6,714 bases of DNA from contig PDSN01000105.1 of assembly GCA_002748505.1 (NCBI GenBank), positions 1 through 6,714 on the forward strand. The letters run 5' to 3'. This DNA comes from Gammaproteobacteria bacterium. GTDB lineage: Bacteria > Pseudomonadota > Gammaproteobacteria > Pseudomonadales > Halieaceae. Position numbers and translations under genes: made by a program. How positions within the stretch are numbered: the stretch's first letter is position 1; each line of letters starts with the position of its first letter. Shown piece after piece: positions 5,793 to 6,714 of the stretch. The notes under the pieces are model-generated. The model was not told where the DNA came from and ran no database searches. It worked only from the letters and a program-made list of their open reading frames with translations.

Positions 5793-5931
5793 CGCAGCCG
5801 CCTGGGTCTTTGTGCTGGCCCGGATACTATTAAACTATAAAAGGGTGATCGTAGTACTGGTGAAATATCTGGACTAGAGCCTGCAATTCCCTGCGTGTAT
5901 ACTGCGCGGTTTCCATCAGTATGAATGCAAT
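5793..5931. other. Intergenic region between HDOD and transporter genes
   Basis: The 139 bases hold no recognisable gene. Just after the HDOD stop, GGGTC and GGCCC can pair with flanking CC/GG, but no T-run follows, so a terminator is not called. TATACT at 5898-5903 is a good -10 match about 30 bases before the transporter ATG; the -35 position (5875-5880, TAGAGC) is poor. A five-codon frame ATG-AAT-GCA-ATA-TGA (5921-5935) overlaps the transporter start by ATGA and could be a translational coupler, though chance is equally likely. Confidence 0.35.
5898..5903 (+). promoter_or_regulatory. Possible -10 element for the transporter gene
   Basis: TATACT differs from TATAAT by one base and is placed so that transcription would begin about 20-25 bases before the ATG at 5932. 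No good -35 hexamer lies 16-18 bases upstream. The call rests on the -10 word and its position only. Confidence 0.3.
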
Positions 5932-6714
5932 ATGACGCTTTCCCGTTTATTGGCGCTGTCGGTATTGGCGGTGGCGCTGATGTCGCTGGTGCCCGTGCTG
6001 GTCAAGTCCAGCTCCGCCAACGAAGTTACTATCGCGCTGGCACGCGTATGGGTGGCCGTGTTAGCGTTTTCCCCGTTCATGTGGTGGCGCGGTGGCCTGG
6101 CCACTCTCTCGCGTAAAGACTGGCTGCAACTGCTGGTTATCGGCGCGGTGTTCGCGGGACACTGGCTGACGTACTTTATCAGTATCAAATTATCCACCCC
6201 GGCGCTGGCAACCCTGGCGATTACCACATTTGGGGTGCAATACCCGTTGCTGGCTTACTTTTTCAACGGTGAGCGTTTGAACGGTTTTGAAATGCTGGCC
6301 GTTGTGTGTTGTTTTGGCGGCTGCGTTATCGTGACGCCGCAGCTCTCTTTGGCCAATGAAACCACGCTTGGCGTTTTGGTCGGCCTGCTGAGCGCTCTGC
6401 TGTACGCGAGCTTACCGCTGCTGCATCAGCGCGCGGGGCATATCAGTACACTCCCGCGCACCTGGGCGCAGTTCTTCTTTGCGATGCTGTGTTTCCTGCC
6501 CCTGTGGGCACGCTCCGAGTGGGATTTAGCACCGGGGGATTGGTATCGACTGCTGGCCTTGGGGGTTTTGTGCACCGTTATTGCGCACGGCCTGTGGGTG
6601 AAGGTGACCACCGAACTGCCAGCCCTGTATGTCAGCATGGTCTATTATTTGTATTTACCCTCGGCGATGCTCACCAGCGCCTATTTTCTGGGTGAGGAGA
6701 TGACGATACGGAAA
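5932..6714 (+). CDS. DMT/EamA-family transporter (partial, 3' end beyond window)
   Basis: The frame from the ATG at 5932 stays open for 261 codons to the window edge with no stop. The product is strongly hydrophobic, with about nine visible membrane segments, roughly at 4-25, 33-52, 65-83, 90-111, 118-136, 145-165, 177-193, 206-223 and 234-254. It matches the drug/metabolite transporter superfamily (EamA) layout of two repeated halves. The first half ends near FFNGERLNGFEML (about 110-122), the second near YFLGEEMTIRK (251-261); the acidic LGE/NGE turn is the usual mark of each repeat end. Members have about 280-300 residues and ten helices, so only the last helix and tail are missing. It would act in the inner membrane. 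The substrate cannot be predicted; amino acids, metabolites or drugs are known for relatives. The ribosome site is weak. Confidence 0.88.
   Translation, partial: MTLSRLLALSVLAVALMSLVPVLVKSSSANEVTIALARVWVAVLAFSPFMWWRGGLATLSRKDWLQLLVIGAVFAGHWLTYFISIKLSTPALATLAITTFGVQYPLLAYFFNGERLNGFEMLAVVCCFGGCVIVTPQLSLANETTLGVLVGLLSALLYASLPLLHQRAGHISTLPRTWAQFFFAMLCFLPLWARSEWDLAPGDWYRLLALGVLCTVIAHGLWVKVTTELPALYVSMVYYLYLPSAMLTSAYFLGEEMTIRK

Noticed and set aside
5801..5823. Terminator after the HDOD gene
   Set aside because: The stem needs a bulge and a G-U pair and has no T-run after it.
5916..6227. 103-residue minus-strand frame
   Set aside because: Antisense to the start of the transporter gene, which has a clear membrane-protein pattern.

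Overview
The window looks like chromosomal DNA of a gammaproteobacterium. This is an inference: the flavin prenyltransferase is of the short Escherichia coli type, and the PurU, Lrp/AsnC, HDOD and EamA genes are typical of marine or environmental members. No rRNA, tRNA, CRISPR array or intact transposase gene was seen. The core from about 1111 to the right edge is compact and moderately GC-rich. The first ~1.1 kb is AT-richer, has no intact gene and carries short repeats, as expected of a decayed accessory insertion.

Layout. Positions 1-403 are non-coding with two imperfect direct-repeat pairs. Positions 404-949 (minus strand) are the C-terminal remnant of a COG2865-type ATP-binding protein, cut inside its N-box. 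Positions 950-1110 are non-coding with a hairpin. Next, on the minus strand, come a class V aminotransferase / cysteine-desulfurase-like enzyme (1700-3319) and ubiX (1111-1674), 25 bp apart and probably one transcript. A 157-bp divergent intergenic region (3320-3476) separates them from a plus-strand Lrp/AsnC regulator (3477-3923) and purU (3943-4806), 19 bp apart. An HDOD protein (4929-5792) follows. A DMT/EamA-family transporter starts at 5932 and runs off the right edge without a stop.

How the genes may work together. An Lrp/AsnC regulator lies back-to-back with a PLP enzyme and just upstream of a one-carbon (formyl-THF) enzyme. The simplest reading is a local amino-acid-responsive regulator controlling its divergent neighbour and perhaps itself with purU. 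UbiX makes prenylated FMN for UbiD-type decarboxylases; no UbiD is visible here. The HDOD protein and transporter look like independent units.

No clearly new multi-gene system was found. The points most worth a second look are the class V enzyme with a C-terminal extension next to ubiX, the helically phased repeats in the divergent promoter region, and the truncated ATPase flanked by a 10-bp direct repeat.
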